A stretch of DNA of 64,000 bases from Microbispora bryophytorum (GCF_006874465.1 NZ_VIRL01000025.1:48107-112106), one strand, 5' to 3'. Shown: positions 1-9,187, counted from the stretch's first letter. Notes: generated from the letters alone by a model not told the origin. A program made the numbers and translations.

Positions 1-672
1 GCGTGCCCGCTCACGCACCTGCGGCACCCAATCGGCGGTCCGCAGCACCAGAACGGGCAGCAGCAACCCATCCGCGGCCGTAGCCAGGCCCGCGACCGCC
101 GACTCCCTTCGGCGCCCGTCCCGGGAACAGCCCGCCACCAGTGACGACAGCCCCTCGTCCGCCAGCAGCCCGGTTTTCGTCGCATTCTCGCCGTACGTCA
201 CCGCGGGCGTGCGCAGCGCCCGGTCGAGCCCGATCCAGGTCTTCGCCCCGGCGACCGACAACATCGCCAGCACCTCGTCCGCCGGCTCCCGACCGGCAGC
301 GGCTGCGGTGACCCGCATCGCCAGCCGGCCATATCCGGGAGCGTGAAACTCACGGACCACGTGGATCGTCCCCGCCAGATGAGCGTTGAACTCCTCCAGC
401 TCCTCCGCCGGAACCCACAGCTCCACGATGGTCCGGCCGCCCGCCTGCCGCACCGGATAGCGGCGTGCGAAGTCCGCATCGAGCTCAAAACACGTCACAA
501 AACCGGCTCCCGACGCCGGGACGTTCCAGTCACGAGCGATCTTCACCGCATACGCCTCGTTCAACACCGGATAGAAGATCGGCTGATCGGACAGCCGAGG
601 CGGCCAGGCCCGCCACCCCGACGCACGCACCAATGCCAACTCCGCCGGTCCCACCGGGCGCCACAACCGCAT
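1..672 (-). CDS. MRLWRPVG-type protein labelled 'ADP-ribosylation/crystallin J1', 3' end cut by window edge
   Basis: An open minus-strand frame of 224 codons runs off the left edge. Residues 1-125 begin MRLWRPVGPAELALV and contain QPIFYPVLNEAYA and IARDWN, then a VELWVPAEELEEFNAH stretch. These are the conserved blocks of a small actinobacterial family (usually about 130-150 aa) that databases label ADP-ribosylation/crystallin J1; the label is not proof of enzymatic function. The rest (about 130-224) is an Ala/Leu-rich helical extension of unknown role, so this may be a fusion. The ATG lies behind a G-rich stretch with no clear Shine-Dalgarno. No function can be assigned. Confidence 0.7.
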   Translation of the reverse strand, partial: MRLWRPVGPAELALVRASGWRAWPPRLSDQPIFYPVLNEAYAVKIARDWNVPASGAGFVTCFELDADFARRYPVRQAGGRTIVELWVPAEELEEFNAHLAGTIHVVREFHAPGYGRLAMRVTAAAAGREPADEVLAMLSVAGAKTWIGLDRALRTPAVTYGENATKTGLLADEGLSSLVAGCSRDGRRRESAVAGLATAADGLLLPVLVLRTADWVPQVRERAR

Positions 673-863
673 GGCGGCCCGCCCGCCCGCCCGTACGCGC
701 TCCGCTCTGCTCCTCGGTCACGAAACCCGAGTCTCGCGATCCTGTCAGGCTCTGACCACTGAATATCCCCGGCACCGCCTCGGGGCCGGCAGACCCGCCG
801 GGCGCCTCCCGAAACGCAGGAACCAGTGAGGCCATCGGCGGCGAATGAGGACGGCCATCGCTG

Positions 864-1607
864 CTACCGGTGGTGCTGACAGTACTCAATATGTAGTTCC
901 GCCCACGGACGGCGGCGGTCCGGATACCCCATCCGCCTCCGGCCCAGGCTGATTTCAGCGCAGCAATGCGCGTCGGGACTCTTCGCGAGATGCCCCGGGC
1001 AATCTTCCGCCAGGGCACGCACCGCAGCTGCCTCCAGTTCGTACGCCTCGCGACTGCCGATCAGGAAGAGGGTGTCGGCGGCGATGTCCCAGCGGAGGTG
1101 ATCACGGAAGCCCTGGTGGGTCCACCGTCGCTGATCAGCATGGGGGCGCCGGCGAAACGCCTGAGGGGGGAGTCTCACGCCATGCGGCGCACCCGCTCCC
1201 AGCAGGGCGCGGACCTGTTTCCAGCGGGAGACCGGAAACGCCAGGCGATGATGCAGCAGGACCAGATCCAGCAGCCGCTCCTGGTTGGCCGAGTCAGCCG
1301 GGCGGGCCGTGCGCAGCGGCAGATAGATCAAGCTGTGCGGGGAGCGGGCGGCCAGCCCCCAGGCCATCGCGAGCACCACGGCCGCTCGCTTGTCCACGCT
1401 GAGCTCCGCGCCGAGCCGGCCTTCGTACAGCATCGCGTGCCGCAGGGCCCGGGCCGGCCGGACCAGGCGGTACTCGTCGCGGCCAAGGCGAACCTTGCTG
1501 ATCAACGTCGGCCATGTCTGCTCAGAAAGGCGCACTCCCACCCCGTCTCGTCCGGGAAAGCATGCTAGGAGCGACACGCCGGCTTTGACGAGCGGTTCTG
1601 TCCGCAC
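864..1607 (-). CDS. Hypothetical protein
   Basis: I do not recognise this protein of about 247 aa. The GTG at 1607 follows a CAGGG about 7 nt upstream and lies just beyond the stop of the IclR gene; the frame stays open further upstream, but that part is antisense to the IclR 3' end. Segments such as SLIYLPLR, LDLVLLHHRLAFPVSRWKQVRALL and WDIAADTLFLIGSREAYELEAAAVRALAEDCPGHL look like genuine folded protein. The C-terminal 30 residues are Arg-rich and less convincing. No signal peptide or membrane segment is seen. It could be a decayed gene. The 191 bases between it and the next gene on its left hold nothing I recognise. Confidence 0.5.
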   Translation of the reverse strand: MRTEPLVKAGVSLLACFPGRDGVGVRLSEQTWPTLISKVRLGRDEYRLVRPARALRHAMLYEGRLGAELSVDKRAAVVLAMAWGLAARSPHSLIYLPLRTARPADSANQERLLDLVLLHHRLAFPVSRWKQVRALLGAGAPHGVRLPPQAFRRRPHADQRRWTHQGFRDHLRWDIAADTLFLIGSREAYELEAAAVRALAEDCPGHLAKSPDAHCCAEISLGRRRMGYPDRRRPWAELHIEYCQHHR

Positions 1608-1635
1608 CGATTCGCCCTGATCACCACCACGGCGC

Positions 1636-2409
1636 TCAATGCAGCGGAGCCACGCCTCCTGCCTCGATGGCGCCGGCCGCACCGCGCAGCGTGGCGACCA
1701 GGCCGGGCAGCCGATGCCGGTCGTAGCGCACCGACGGCATGGAGACGGACAGCCCCGCGACCGCCCGGCCCTCCGCATCGCGGACCGGGACACCGACCGC
1801 GACGACCCCGCGCTCCGAGAGCTGGTCGTTCAACGCGAAACCGGACCGGCGGACCCGGGCCAGCTGCGTCCGGAGACTCGCCAGGTCGGGCCGCTCCTCC
1901 GGGCGCTCCGCGTAGCGCTCCGGGGCGTAGAGGGCGTCGACCTCGGACGGCGAGAGCTCGGCGAGCAGCACGAGTCCACCCGTGGTGCGGTACGCGGGGA
2001 ACACCATCCCCTCACGAGAGCCCACCCGCAGCGCGTGCTGGCACTCGACGCTGGCGATGAACCGGCATCGGTCCCCCGTCCGGATCGCCAGGTTCGCCGA
2101 CTCCCCCACGACGTCGACGAGGTGTTGCAGATGTCCCAGCGCCCGGCTGCGCAGGTGCGACACGCTCGACTGCGAGTACGTCGCCAGCTCCAGCACCGGG
2201 CCGGGGTGGTACGTGCGGCGGTCATCCTGGACGGCGAAGTCGCGATAGACGAGCGTCTGCAGGAGCCGGTGGGCGGTCGAGCGGGCGACACCGAGCCGCT
2301 CGGCGACCTGGCTCACCGTGAGGCCGCCCTCCAGCTGCAGCATGACCGCGGCGCGCAGCGCGTGGTCGGCACTGGTCACCACGTAGGCCGGCGGGGTCTT
2401 CAGGTCCAC
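1636..2409 (-). CDS. IclR-family transcriptional regulator
   Basis: About 257 aa. The N-terminal winged HTH (SADHALRAAVMLQLEGGLTVSQVAERLGV cut short here: VSQVAERLGVARSTAHRLL at about 35-53) is followed by an IclR ligand-binding domain ending in the usual VGVPVRDAEGRAVAGLSVS block. The GTG at 2409 is preferred because GGAGAA lies 5 nt upstream; an earlier in-frame ATG at 2484 would overlap the divergent dioxygenase gene. The gene stands back-to-back with the gentisate operon, with a perfect palindrome between them, so it is the likely regulator of that operon, sensing 3-hydroxybenzoate or gentisate (inference). Confidence 0.88.
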   Translation of the reverse strand: MDLKTPPAYVVTSADHALRAAVMLQLEGGLTVSQVAERLGVARSTAHRLLQTLVYRDFAVQDDRRTYHPGPVLELATYSQSSVSHLRSRALGHLQHLVDVVGESANLAIRTGDRCRFIASVECQHALRVGSREGMVFPAYRTTGGLVLLAELSPSEVDALYAPERYAERPEERPDLASLRTQLARVRRSGFALNDQLSERGVVAVGVPVRDAEGRAVAGLSVSMPSVRYDRHRLPGLVATLRGAAGAIEAGGVAPLH

Positions 2410-2434
2410 GCTGTTTCTCCGATCGGTTCCGTAA

Positions 2435-2455
2435 TGCAGAATCTCAAGTTCTGCA
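2435..2455. promoter_or_regulatory. Palindromic operator candidate for the gentisate operon
   Basis: TGCAGAA (2435-2441) and TTCTGCA (2449-2455) form a perfect inverted repeat around a 7-nt spacer. It lies 25 bp upstream of the IclR start and 27 bp upstream of the dioxygenase start, where a shared divergent operator is expected. Size and symmetry suit a dimeric winged-HTH regulator. Binding is inferred. Confidence 0.6.
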
Positions 2456-2482
2456 CCGGCGACGCCTGCCACCGTAGACCAC

Positions 2483-3619
2483 ATGACGACGACAGACAGC
2501 CCGGTCCGTCTGCAGGCGGTCTCCTCGCCCGACCAGCCCGACGTGACGCCTGCCCTCGAGGAGCTCTACCGGGGCTTCGAGCAGGAGTTGCTGGTGCCCC
2601 TGTGGACCGAGATCGGCGACCTCATGCCCGCCCACCCGCGGTCGCGGGCCGTGCCGCACCTGTGGCGGTGGGAGAACCTGCTGCGGCTGGCCGCGCAGGC
2701 CGGCGACATCGTGCCGGTCGGACGTGGCGGCGAGCGGCGCGCGATCGCATTGGCGAACCCGGCCCTCGGAGGACGGCCGTTCGCCACGCCCACCCTGTGG
2801 GCGGCGATCCAGTACCTGATGCCCGGGGAGAACGCGCCGGAGCACCGGCACACCCAGCACGCGTTCCGGTTCGTCGTCGAGGGCTCGGGCGTCTGGACCG
2901 TCGTCGGCGGCGACGCCGTCCCGATGAACCGCGGCGACTTCCTGCCCCAGGCCGGCTGGAACTGGCACGCCCACCACAACGCCACGTCGGAGCCGATGGC
3001 CTGGATCGACGGGCTCGACATCCCGCTCCAGTACGTCACCGAGGCCCAGTTCTTCGAGTTCGGCCGCGACGAGATCTCCGACGCCGAGCGGATCACCCCC
3101 GAGCGTTCCCGCTCCGAGCGGCTCTGGGCCCATCCGGGCCTGACGCCGGTCGCCGTCGCGCACACCACCCCCGGCTCGCCGCTGCTGTCCTACAAGTGGG
3201 AGTACACCGACCGTGCGCTGAGCGACCAGCTGCTCCTGGAGAAGGAGGGCTACGCCGGCACCGTCGAGCCCGGACACGCCGCGGTCCGCTACTCGAACCC
3301 CGCCGACGGCCGGGACGTGCTCCCGACCATCCGCGCGGAGGTCCACCGTGTCGCCCGCGGAAGTGAAACCGTACCCGTGCGCGAGACCGGCTCCAGCGTC
3401 TACCAGGTCTTCGACGGCTCGGGCACCGTGACCGTCGGCGACCGCACCTGGTCGGTGACCCGCGGCGACCTGTTCGTCGTCCCGTCCTGGGAGCCCTTCT
3501 CGGTCCGCTCCGAAGCCGGCGCCACCGACTCCGACTCGCAGGCCCTCGACCTCTTCCGATTCACTGACGCACCCGTTTTCGAAGCGCTTCGACTCAACCG
3601 CCAGGAGACCACCCGATGA
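2483..3619 (+). CDS. Gentisate 1,2-dioxygenase
   Basis: 378-aa bicupin that opens the gentisate ring with O2 to give maleylpyruvate in the cytoplasm, using Fe(II). The first cupin holds the iron ligands: EHRH (His121, His123) and WNWHAHH (His162), with the RFVVEGSG beta-strand between them. A second cupin at about 290-350 (YQVFDGSGTVTVGD) lacks the His pair, as is normal in this family. Length is typical. The ATG has no clear Shine-Dalgarno. First gene of a four-gene operon; it overlaps the next gene by ATGA. Confidence 0.93.
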   Translation: MTTTDSPVRLQAVSSPDQPDVTPALEELYRGFEQELLVPLWTEIGDLMPAHPRSRAVPHLWRWENLLRLAAQAGDIVPVGRGGERRAIALANPALGGRPFATPTLWAAIQYLMPGENAPEHRHTQHAFRFVVEGSGVWTVVGGDAVPMNRGDFLPQAGWNWHAHHNATSEPMAWIDGLDIPLQYVTEAQFFEFGRDEISDAERITPERSRSERLWAHPGLTPVAVAHTTPGSPLLSYKWEYTDRALSDQLLLEKEGYAGTVEPGHAAVRYSNPADGRDVLPTIRAEVHRVARGSETVPVRETGSSVYQVFDGSGTVTVGDRTWSVTRGDLFVVPSWEPFSVRSEAGATDSDSQALDLFRFTDAPVFEALRLNRQETTR

Positions 3620-4446
3620 AGCTCGCAACCCTTCGTGTCGATGGCGGCACCCGCGCCGTCCGTGTCGAGGACGATCGGCTGGTCGACCTCGGCCACGACG
3701 ACCTCGGTGCGCTGTTCGCCCGCGAGGACTGGGAGCAGGTCGCCGCGGCGGCCGACGGTGAGTCCTGGCCGTTGGAAGGCGCTGACCTCGCCCCGGTGGT
3801 GCCGAACCCGTCGAAGGTGATCTGTGTCGGGCACAACTACACCAACCACATCAAGGAGATGGGCCGCGAGCTGCCGTCGTACCCGACCCTGTTCCCCAAG
3901 TTCGCCGACACGCTGATCGGGCCGAACGACCCGATCGTCAAGCCGGCCGAGACCGAAGCCCTCGACTGGGAGGTCGAGCTGGTCGTGGTCATCGGCAAGC
4001 AGGTGCGGCGTGCCACCGAGGACGAGGCGGCCGCCGCCATCGCGGGCTTCACCGTGATGAACGACGTCTCCGTGCGGGACTGGCAGTTCCGCACCATTGA
4101 GTGGACCCAGGGCAAGATCTGGGACTCCTCCACCCCGGTCGGCCCCTACGTGGTCACCCCCGACGAGGTCGGCGGCGTCCGGCCCGCACTCGCCGTCCGA
4201 ACCGTCGTCGACGGCCAGGTCATGCAGAGCGACGACACCGGCACCCTGCTCTTCGACCCGGTCCAGCTGGTGCGGTACATCTCCACCGTGGTCCGGCTCA
4301 ACCCGGGCGACCTGATCGCGACCGGCACACCGGCCGGTGTCGGGCACGCCCGCGACCCGAAGGTCTACCTGGTCGGCGGCGAGACCGTCGTCACCGAGAT
4401 CGAAGCGCTCGGGGCCTGCACCAACCTCGTCGTCAAGGAGCTCTGA
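3616..4446 (+). CDS. Fumarylacetoacetate hydrolase-family protein, probable fumarylpyruvate hydrolase
   Basis: 276-aa FAH-fold enzyme. The core runs from about residue 69 (KVICVGHNYTNHIKEMG) through the metal site (DWEVELVVVIGKQVR, about 115-129) to LNPGDLIATGTPAGVG. Context makes it the hydrolase that splits fumarylpyruvate into fumarate and pyruvate, the last step of the gentisate pathway; the fold alone does not separate this from acylpyruvate hydrolases. It starts inside the stop of the dioxygenase gene (ATGA), implying translational coupling. Confidence 0.88.
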   Translation: MKLATLRVDGGTRAVRVEDDRLVDLGHDDLGALFAREDWEQVAAAADGESWPLEGADLAPVVPNPSKVICVGHNYTNHIKEMGRELPSYPTLFPKFADTLIGPNDPIVKPAETEALDWEVELVVVIGKQVRRATEDEAAAAIAGFTVMNDVSVRDWQFRTIEWTQGKIWDSSTPVGPYVVTPDEVGGVRPALAVRTVVDGQVMQSDDTGTLLFDPVQLVRYISTVVRLNPGDLIATGTPAGVGHARDPKVYLVGGETVVTEIEALGACTNLVVKEL

Positions 4447-4447
4447 C

Positions 4448-5068
4448 ATGCGCACCCATGCCGACACTCTGGCCTGGGTCGCCCTCGGCACCGAGCTGCT
4501 CGTCGCCCAGGTCGCCGTGCTGGACGAGGCGGGGATGACCGAGCCGAGCCTGCTGCCCGGCTGGACGCGCAAGCACCTCCTCGCCCATGTCGCCGCCAAC
4601 GCCGACGCCCTCGGCAACCTGGCGGCATGGGCCCGGACCGGTGTGCCGACGCCCATGTACGCCTCGATGGAGCAGCGCGACGCCGACATCCGCGACGGCT
4701 CCCAGCGCCCGGCCGGCGAGCTCGCGACCTGGGTCGACGGATCGGCCCGGTCCCTGGCGGCGGCCATGGAGGCCCTCACCGCGGACCAGTGGTCCGCGGA
4801 GGTCGTCACCGCCCAGGGCCGCACCGTGCCGGCCACCGAGATCCCCTGGCTGCGGGCCCGCGAGGTGTGCGTGCACGTCGTCGACCTCGGGACCGGCCTG
4901 ACCTTCGCCGATCTCCCCGAGGACTTCCTGACCGCGCTGGCCGCCGACATCAAGGCCAAGCGCGGCCTCGACGAGCTGCCCGACGGTCCCCTTCCCGACG
5001 TCGTGAGCTACCTCGCCGGACGTCCCCACGTCCTCGCCGGGGTCCCCGACCTCGGCCCCTGGCTCTGA
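4448..5068 (+). CDS. Mycothiol-dependent maleylpyruvate isomerase
   Basis: 206-aa protein of the DinB/MDMPI four-helix family. The N-terminal pattern LLPGWTRKHLLAHVAANADALGNL is the MDMPI hallmark with the metal-binding His. The enzyme converts maleylpyruvate to fumarylpyruvate with mycothiol as cofactor, where proteobacteria use glutathione, which fits an actinobacterial host. The ATG at 4448 lies 1 nt after the preceding stop. A longer reading beginning inside the hydrolase gene has no support. Confidence 0.9.
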   Translation: MRTHADTLAWVALGTELLVAQVAVLDEAGMTEPSLLPGWTRKHLLAHVAANADALGNLAAWARTGVPTPMYASMEQRDADIRDGSQRPAGELATWVDGSARSLAAAMEALTADQWSAEVVTAQGRTVPATEIPWLRAREVCVHVVDLGTGLTFADLPEDFLTALAADIKAKRGLDELPDGPLPDVVSYLAGRPHVLAGVPDLGPWL

Positions 5069-5081
5069 GGAGGCCCGCACC

Positions 5082-6341
5082 ATGAGCAACGTGGACGTGA
5101 TCATCGTCGGCGGCGGCATCGGCGGACTGAGCACCGCCTTCGCCCTCACCCGGCTCGGCCTGAAGGTCCAGGTCCTGGAGCAGGCACCCGAGTTCGGGGA
5201 GGTCGGTGCCGGCCTGCAGCTCGCGCCGAACTGCACCCGGATCCTCGACGACTACGGCCTGCTCGACAAGGCGAAGTCTCTCGGCGTCGTTCCCGACCGG
5301 ATGGTGATGCGTGACGCGCTCGACGGCAGCGAGCTGACCTCGCTCGACCTGCGCGACCTCGAACGGACCTACGGCTATCCCTACATGGTCATCCACCGCA
5401 GCGACCTGCACGGCCTCTTCCTCGAGGCCTGCCGTACCGCCGGTGTCGAGCTGCTCACCGAGCAGCGGGTCACGGCGTACGCCCAGGCCGAGGGCGGCGC
5501 CACCGTCGTCACCGAGGACGGCACCACCCGGGCCGCCCCGCTCGTGGTCGCCGCCGACGGCCTGCACTCGGTCGCGCGAAAGCTGCTCGTCGACGACGAG
5601 CCGGTCTCCTCCTCCTACGTCGCCTACCGCGGCACGGTCCCCATCCCCGAGCTCACCCGTCCAGTGGACCTCTCCGAGGTCGTTGTGTACGTGGGCCCGC
5701 GCTGCCATTTCGTGCACTACGGGCTGCGCGGCGGAGACCTCCTCAACCAGGTCGCCGTGTTCCAGTCGCCGAAGGCACTGGCCGGGCTCGAAGACTGGGG
5801 CACGCCGGACGAGCTCGACACCGCGTTCGCGGCCACGTGCGACGACGTCCGCTCCGGAATGTCGCACATGTGGCGCGACAAGTGGTGGCGGATGTTCGAC
5901 CGCGACCCGATCAGCACCTGGGTCCGGGGCCGAATCGCGTTGCTCGGCGATGCCGCCCACCCGCCGCTGCAGTACATGGCGCAGGGCGCGATCATGGCGA
6001 TCGAGGACGGCTGGGTGCTGACCGAGCACCTCAAGCGGCTGCGTGCGGGTGACGGCGCGCCGGACTGGGACGGTGCCCTCGCGGCGTACGAGGCCGTACG
6101 TCCCGAGCACTGCCGCCGCGTGGTGCTGACGGCCCGCGCCTGGGGCGAGTTGTGGCACCTCGACGGGCGTGCTCGCGAGCAGCGCAACCTTCTCCTCCGC
6201 CACCGGGCGATCGACGACTACTCGTTCACCGACTGGGTCTACGGGCCCACGGCCCTGTTCCCCGAGGACGAGCCGCCCATGTTCGAGCCGATCCCGCTGG
6301 CCGCGGCCGACCTGATCGTCAGCAGCTCCCAGGCCGGCTGA
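5082..6341 (+). CDS. FAD-dependent 3-hydroxybenzoate 6-monooxygenase
   Basis: 419-aa class A flavoprotein monooxygenase. It has the N-terminal dinucleotide motif VIIVGGGIGGLSTAFAL, the EFGEVGAGLQLAPN segment typical of salicylate/3-hydroxybenzoate hydroxylases, and the second FAD motif GDAAHP near residue 290 followed by QGAIMAIEDG. It probably hydroxylates 3-hydroxybenzoate para to the OH with NAD(P)H and O2, giving gentisate for the dioxygenase. Salicylate 5-type or another substituted benzoate is an alternative. A GGAGG lies upstream of the ATG. Last gene of the operon; a strong hairpin follows. Confidence 0.85.
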   Translation: MSNVDVIIVGGGIGGLSTAFALTRLGLKVQVLEQAPEFGEVGAGLQLAPNCTRILDDYGLLDKAKSLGVVPDRMVMRDALDGSELTSLDLRDLERTYGYPYMVIHRSDLHGLFLEACRTAGVELLTEQRVTAYAQAEGGATVVTEDGTTRAAPLVVAADGLHSVARKLLVDDEPVSSSYVAYRGTVPIPELTRPVDLSEVVVYVGPRCHFVHYGLRGGDLLNQVAVFQSPKALAGLEDWGTPDELDTAFAATCDDVRSGMSHMWRDKWWRMFDRDPISTWVRGRIALLGDAAHPPLQYMAQGAIMAIEDGWVLTEHLKRLRAGDGAPDWDGALAAYEAVRPEHCRRVVLTARAWGELWHLDGRAREQRNLLLRHRAIDDYSFTDWVYGPTALFPEDEPPMFEPIPLAAADLIVSSSQAG

Positions 6342-6462
6342 GCCGGGCCGCCTGACAACCGCGCATCACCGGGAGTCCTGCCCCGGGTCCTGCCCGAGTC
6401 CTGTCCCGGGGCCGGCCCGCCGGCCGCCTGGCCGGCGGCTGAGCGGCCGCTCGCGGCAGCCA

Positions 6463-6508
6463 AAGGGCGTGCGGACGCCGTCGACGATGACGGCGTCCGC
6501 ACGCCCTT
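6463..6508. terminator. Bidirectional terminator hairpin
   Basis: A perfect 20-bp stem (6463-6482 with 6489-6508) closes a 6-nt loop between the convergent monooxygenase and SDR genes. No long U-tract, as is usual in high-GC actinomycetes. The rest of the gap is GC-rich with short GTCCTGCCC-like repeats. Confidence 0.8.
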
Positions 6509-6526
6509 CTGCTTCTTTCGTCGTGC

Positions 6527-7282
6527 TCAGGAGAGCTGGAGGGGGTAGCCGCCGGAGATCGACAGGGTCTGTCCGGTGACCATGCCGGCGGCGTCGGTGC
6601 ACAGGTAGTTCATGGCGTTGACGATGTCGGCCATCCTTCCCATGCGGTGGATCAGCTGCATGTCGTCGATCAGCACCCGCAGCTGGCCGGACAGCTCGTC
6701 GATCGCGTTGTCCGAGCCGATCGCGCCCGGCGCGACGGCGTTGACCCGGATGCCGTCGGGCGCGAACTCCTCGGCGAGCGCGACGGTCAGGCCCCGGACG
6801 CCGAGCTTGGTGATCCCGTACACGGTGTTCGACAGGTAGCCGGCGATCGACGAGAGGTTGAGGATCGCCGGGCCCTTCCCCTGGGCGAGGTACGGCCGGG
6901 CAGACCTCGCGCAGTTGACAACGCCCACCACGTTGACGCCGAGGATCTGGTGCCACTGCTCGGCCGTGACCGAGGTGACCGGGACGTTCCACTTCATCAG
7001 GTGCAGGCCGGCATTGTTGACCAGGACGTCGATGCCGCCGAGCCTCTCGGCCGCGGCGTCGACCGCGGTCTGGACGGACTGCTCGTCGGCGACGTCGCAG
7101 AGCACCGCCATCGCGGCGTCGCCGAGCTCGGCCGCGGCGGCCTCGGCCGCGGCCAGGTCGACGTCGGCGATGGCCACCTTGCCGCCCTGGCGTACGACGT
7201 CGCGCGCCATCTCCCTGCCGATGCCGTTGCCGGCGCCGGTCACGAACGCCACCCGGTTCTCGAATCCTCGTGCGTCAGTCAT
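6527..7282 (-). CDS. SDR-family oxidoreductase
   Basis: 251-aa classical short-chain dehydrogenase. Seen: TGxxxGIG (TGAGNGIG), NNAG (VLVNNAGLH), catalytic Ser in LSSIAGYLS, then Tyr and Lys in VYGITKLG (YxxxK), and the C-terminal SISGGYPL. The ATG at 7282 has a GGAGA-rich site just upstream; a longer reading from 7318 is less likely. NAD(H)-linked alcohol oxidation or ketone reduction in the surrounding catabolic island is inferred; the substrate is unknown. Confidence 0.87.
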   Translation of the reverse strand: MTDARGFENRVAFVTGAGNGIGREMARDVVRQGGKVAIADVDLAAAEAAAAELGDAAMAVLCDVADEQSVQTAVDAAAERLGGIDVLVNNAGLHLMKWNVPVTSVTAEQWHQILGVNVVGVVNCARSARPYLAQGKGPAILNLSSIAGYLSNTVYGITKLGVRGLTVALAEEFAPDGIRVNAVAPGAIGSDNAIDELSGQLRVLIDDMQLIHRMGRMADIVNAMNYLCTDAAGMVTGQTLSISGGYPLQLS

Positions 7283-7393
7283 CTTCTCGGTCTCCTTCTC
7301 GGGTGGGTCGGCCTTCAACCCCCCGCCGGGTCGCGTGGTGCGAGCGACAACCCGGCCACGGTCTGCGGCGGGGGCAGGTGCGTCAGGCGGCCG

Positions 7394-9025
7394 TCACACG
7401 GTCGGCGCGGCGGGCGACTGGCGGGCGGCCTCCTCCATGGCGGCGCGCACGTCGATCGGCGTCCACCAGGGCTTGAGACCGAGGTCCTCGGCGATGATGC
7501 GGGACACGATGTAGCCGGCACCGCCGGAGATCGCACCGCCCGGGTGCGTGGGGGACCCGGCCATGTAGAGGTTCGAGATCGGTGTGCGGTAGCCGAAGTG
7601 GTTCCACATGCTCTGGTCGCCGCCGAACGAGCCCACGAAGATGTCACCCTCGACCATGTTGGTGATCTCCTTCGTGTAGTCGTTGGGCGTGTAGGTCCAC
7701 GCGTGAACGATGTTGTCGTCGGTGAGGTTCGGGGCGTACTCGCGCCACTTGTCGATCACCTTGCGGGTGATCTCCTCCTTGACGGGCTCGATGTTCTCCG
7801 GGTCGCCGTCGGGCGCGTAGGGCATCGCGTACCAGGCGTACGCTGTCGAGCCGCCTTCCGGCGCCTGCGACGGGTCGAAGGCCGTGATGTTGCCGGTGCC
7901 GAACGACACGAGGTCGGGGATGCGGCCCTCGGCGACCTGCTGGTGCAGTCCGAACAGGTCCTCCATGGTCTCCGCGCCGACGTTGTACTTCAGCGACTTG
8001 TGGAGCGCGGGGTTGGCGTCCGAGCCGATGTAGCGCGGCGCCTCCTTGAGCGCGAGGTGGACGCCGAACAGGCCCCAGGCCGTCTGCTTGAAGTTGTCGA
8101 TCTTTTCGAGGTAGTCGGCCGGCAACTGGTCACGGCCGACGAGCTTGTTCCAGGTCTGCGGGACGTCGATGCAGCTCGCCACGAACTGCCGGGCCTTGAG
8201 CGAGCGACCGTCGGTCAGCTCGATGCCGGTGGCGCGGCCGCCGTCGACGACGATGCGCGCCGCCTCGGCCTTGTTGATGAAGGTGCCGCCCGCGCGGATG
8301 AACTGCTCCATCAGGCCGCGGGCGAGGTTCCAGCTGCCGCCGACGCAGACCTGATAGCCGGCCGACAGGTCGAAGCCGCGGACGGCGGCGCCCATCGGGC
8401 TCTTCTCCGAGACGGCGTCGTAGAGGACGGTGCCGAAGAGCGAGAGCTTGAACAGCATGAGGAGCTGGACCTTCTCGTTCTCGAACAGCTCCTTCACGAG
8501 GTCGAGCGGCTGGCGCTCGATGATCTGGAGGAAGTCGCGGCCGATCTCGCTCTTCTCCAGCAGCGCCACGCGCTCGGCCTCGGCCAGCGGCTCGGAGTAG
8601 CGCTCGGCCAGGAAGATCGCGTTGCTGATCTTCTCCGAGCGCAGGTTCCACTCGCGGAAGGTCTCGGCGTCCTTCTTCGAGAACTGCGCGATCGAGGCGA
8701 TCGTCTCCTCCGCGTCGCGGGAGATGACCAGCGACGAGCCGTCGAGATGCGGCTGCGCGAACTCGTACTGCGGGGTCACGTAGTCGACCGTGGCCGAAAG
8801 ACCCAGGTCCTTGTACCAGGGCGTCTCGGTGATGTTGAAGTGGTTGATCGAGTGCGGGTTCTGGTAGAAGCCCGGCGGGCCCGGCTCGATGGTGCTCAGT
8901 CCCCCGCCGAACTGCAGCCGGCGCTCCAGTACGGCGATCTTGAGCCCGAGCCTCGACAGGTAGGTGCCCAGGATCAGCCCGTGCTGGCCGGCGCCGATGA
9001 TGAGGCCGTCGTAGGTGTCAGACAT
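7394..9025 (-). CDS. FAD-dependent NAD(P)/FAD oxidoreductase, PYROXD2/phytoene-desaturase-like
   Basis: 543 aa. N-terminal FAD-binding motif DGLIIGAGQHGLILGTYLSRLG and VLERR..FGGGLST, as in carotenoid-desaturase-like and PYROXD2-like flavoproteins. The C-terminal FAD segment reads NLYMAGSPTHPGGAISGGAGY. Length is typical. It probably dehydrogenates or isomerises a hydrophobic intermediate; no carotenoid gene is nearby, so pigment synthesis is unlikely. GAGGAG precedes the ATG. It is divergent from the next SDR gene, with a palindrome between. Confidence 0.82.
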   Translation of the reverse strand: MSDTYDGLIIGAGQHGLILGTYLSRLGLKIAVLERRLQFGGGLSTIEPGPPGFYQNPHSINHFNITETPWYKDLGLSATVDYVTPQYEFAQPHLDGSSLVISRDAEETIASIAQFSKKDAETFREWNLRSEKISNAIFLAERYSEPLAEAERVALLEKSEIGRDFLQIIERQPLDLVKELFENEKVQLLMLFKLSLFGTVLYDAVSEKSPMGAAVRGFDLSAGYQVCVGGSWNLARGLMEQFIRAGGTFINKAEAARIVVDGGRATGIELTDGRSLKARQFVASCIDVPQTWNKLVGRDQLPADYLEKIDNFKQTAWGLFGVHLALKEAPRYIGSDANPALHKSLKYNVGAETMEDLFGLHQQVAEGRIPDLVSFGTGNITAFDPSQAPEGGSTAYAWYAMPYAPDGDPENIEPVKEEITRKVIDKWREYAPNLTDDNIVHAWTYTPNDYTKEITNMVEGDIFVGSFGGDQSMWNHFGYRTPISNLYMAGSPTHPGGAISGGAGYIVSRIIAEDLGLKPWWTPIDVRAAMEEAARQSPAAPTV

Positions 9026-9065
9026 GGTGCGCTTCTCCTCATTGACTCCGCGGCCGGGCTGCGGT

Positions 9066-9081
9066 GAACATTCGATTGTTC
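9066..9081. promoter_or_regulatory. Inverted repeat in divergent promoter region
   Basis: GAACA (9066-9070) and TGTTC (9077-9081) flank TTCGAT between the divergent flavoprotein and SDR genes. It is a plausible operator for one of the local IclR proteins. Short and unproven. Confidence 0.4.
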
Positions 9082-9187
9082 GGCTGAGCGGAATGCTAGA
9101 CCGCAGTGTCGAACGCCTGTCATGCTAGGTGTCGTCGCGAGAAGCGGTCAAGAAGCACGTCCGACTTCTCCATCTGGAAGGGATCCC

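Noticed and set aside
6647..9067. 806-codon plus-strand frame opposite the SDR and PYROXD2-like genes
   Set aside because: Shadow of the minus-strand genes; translation is repetitive and motif-free.
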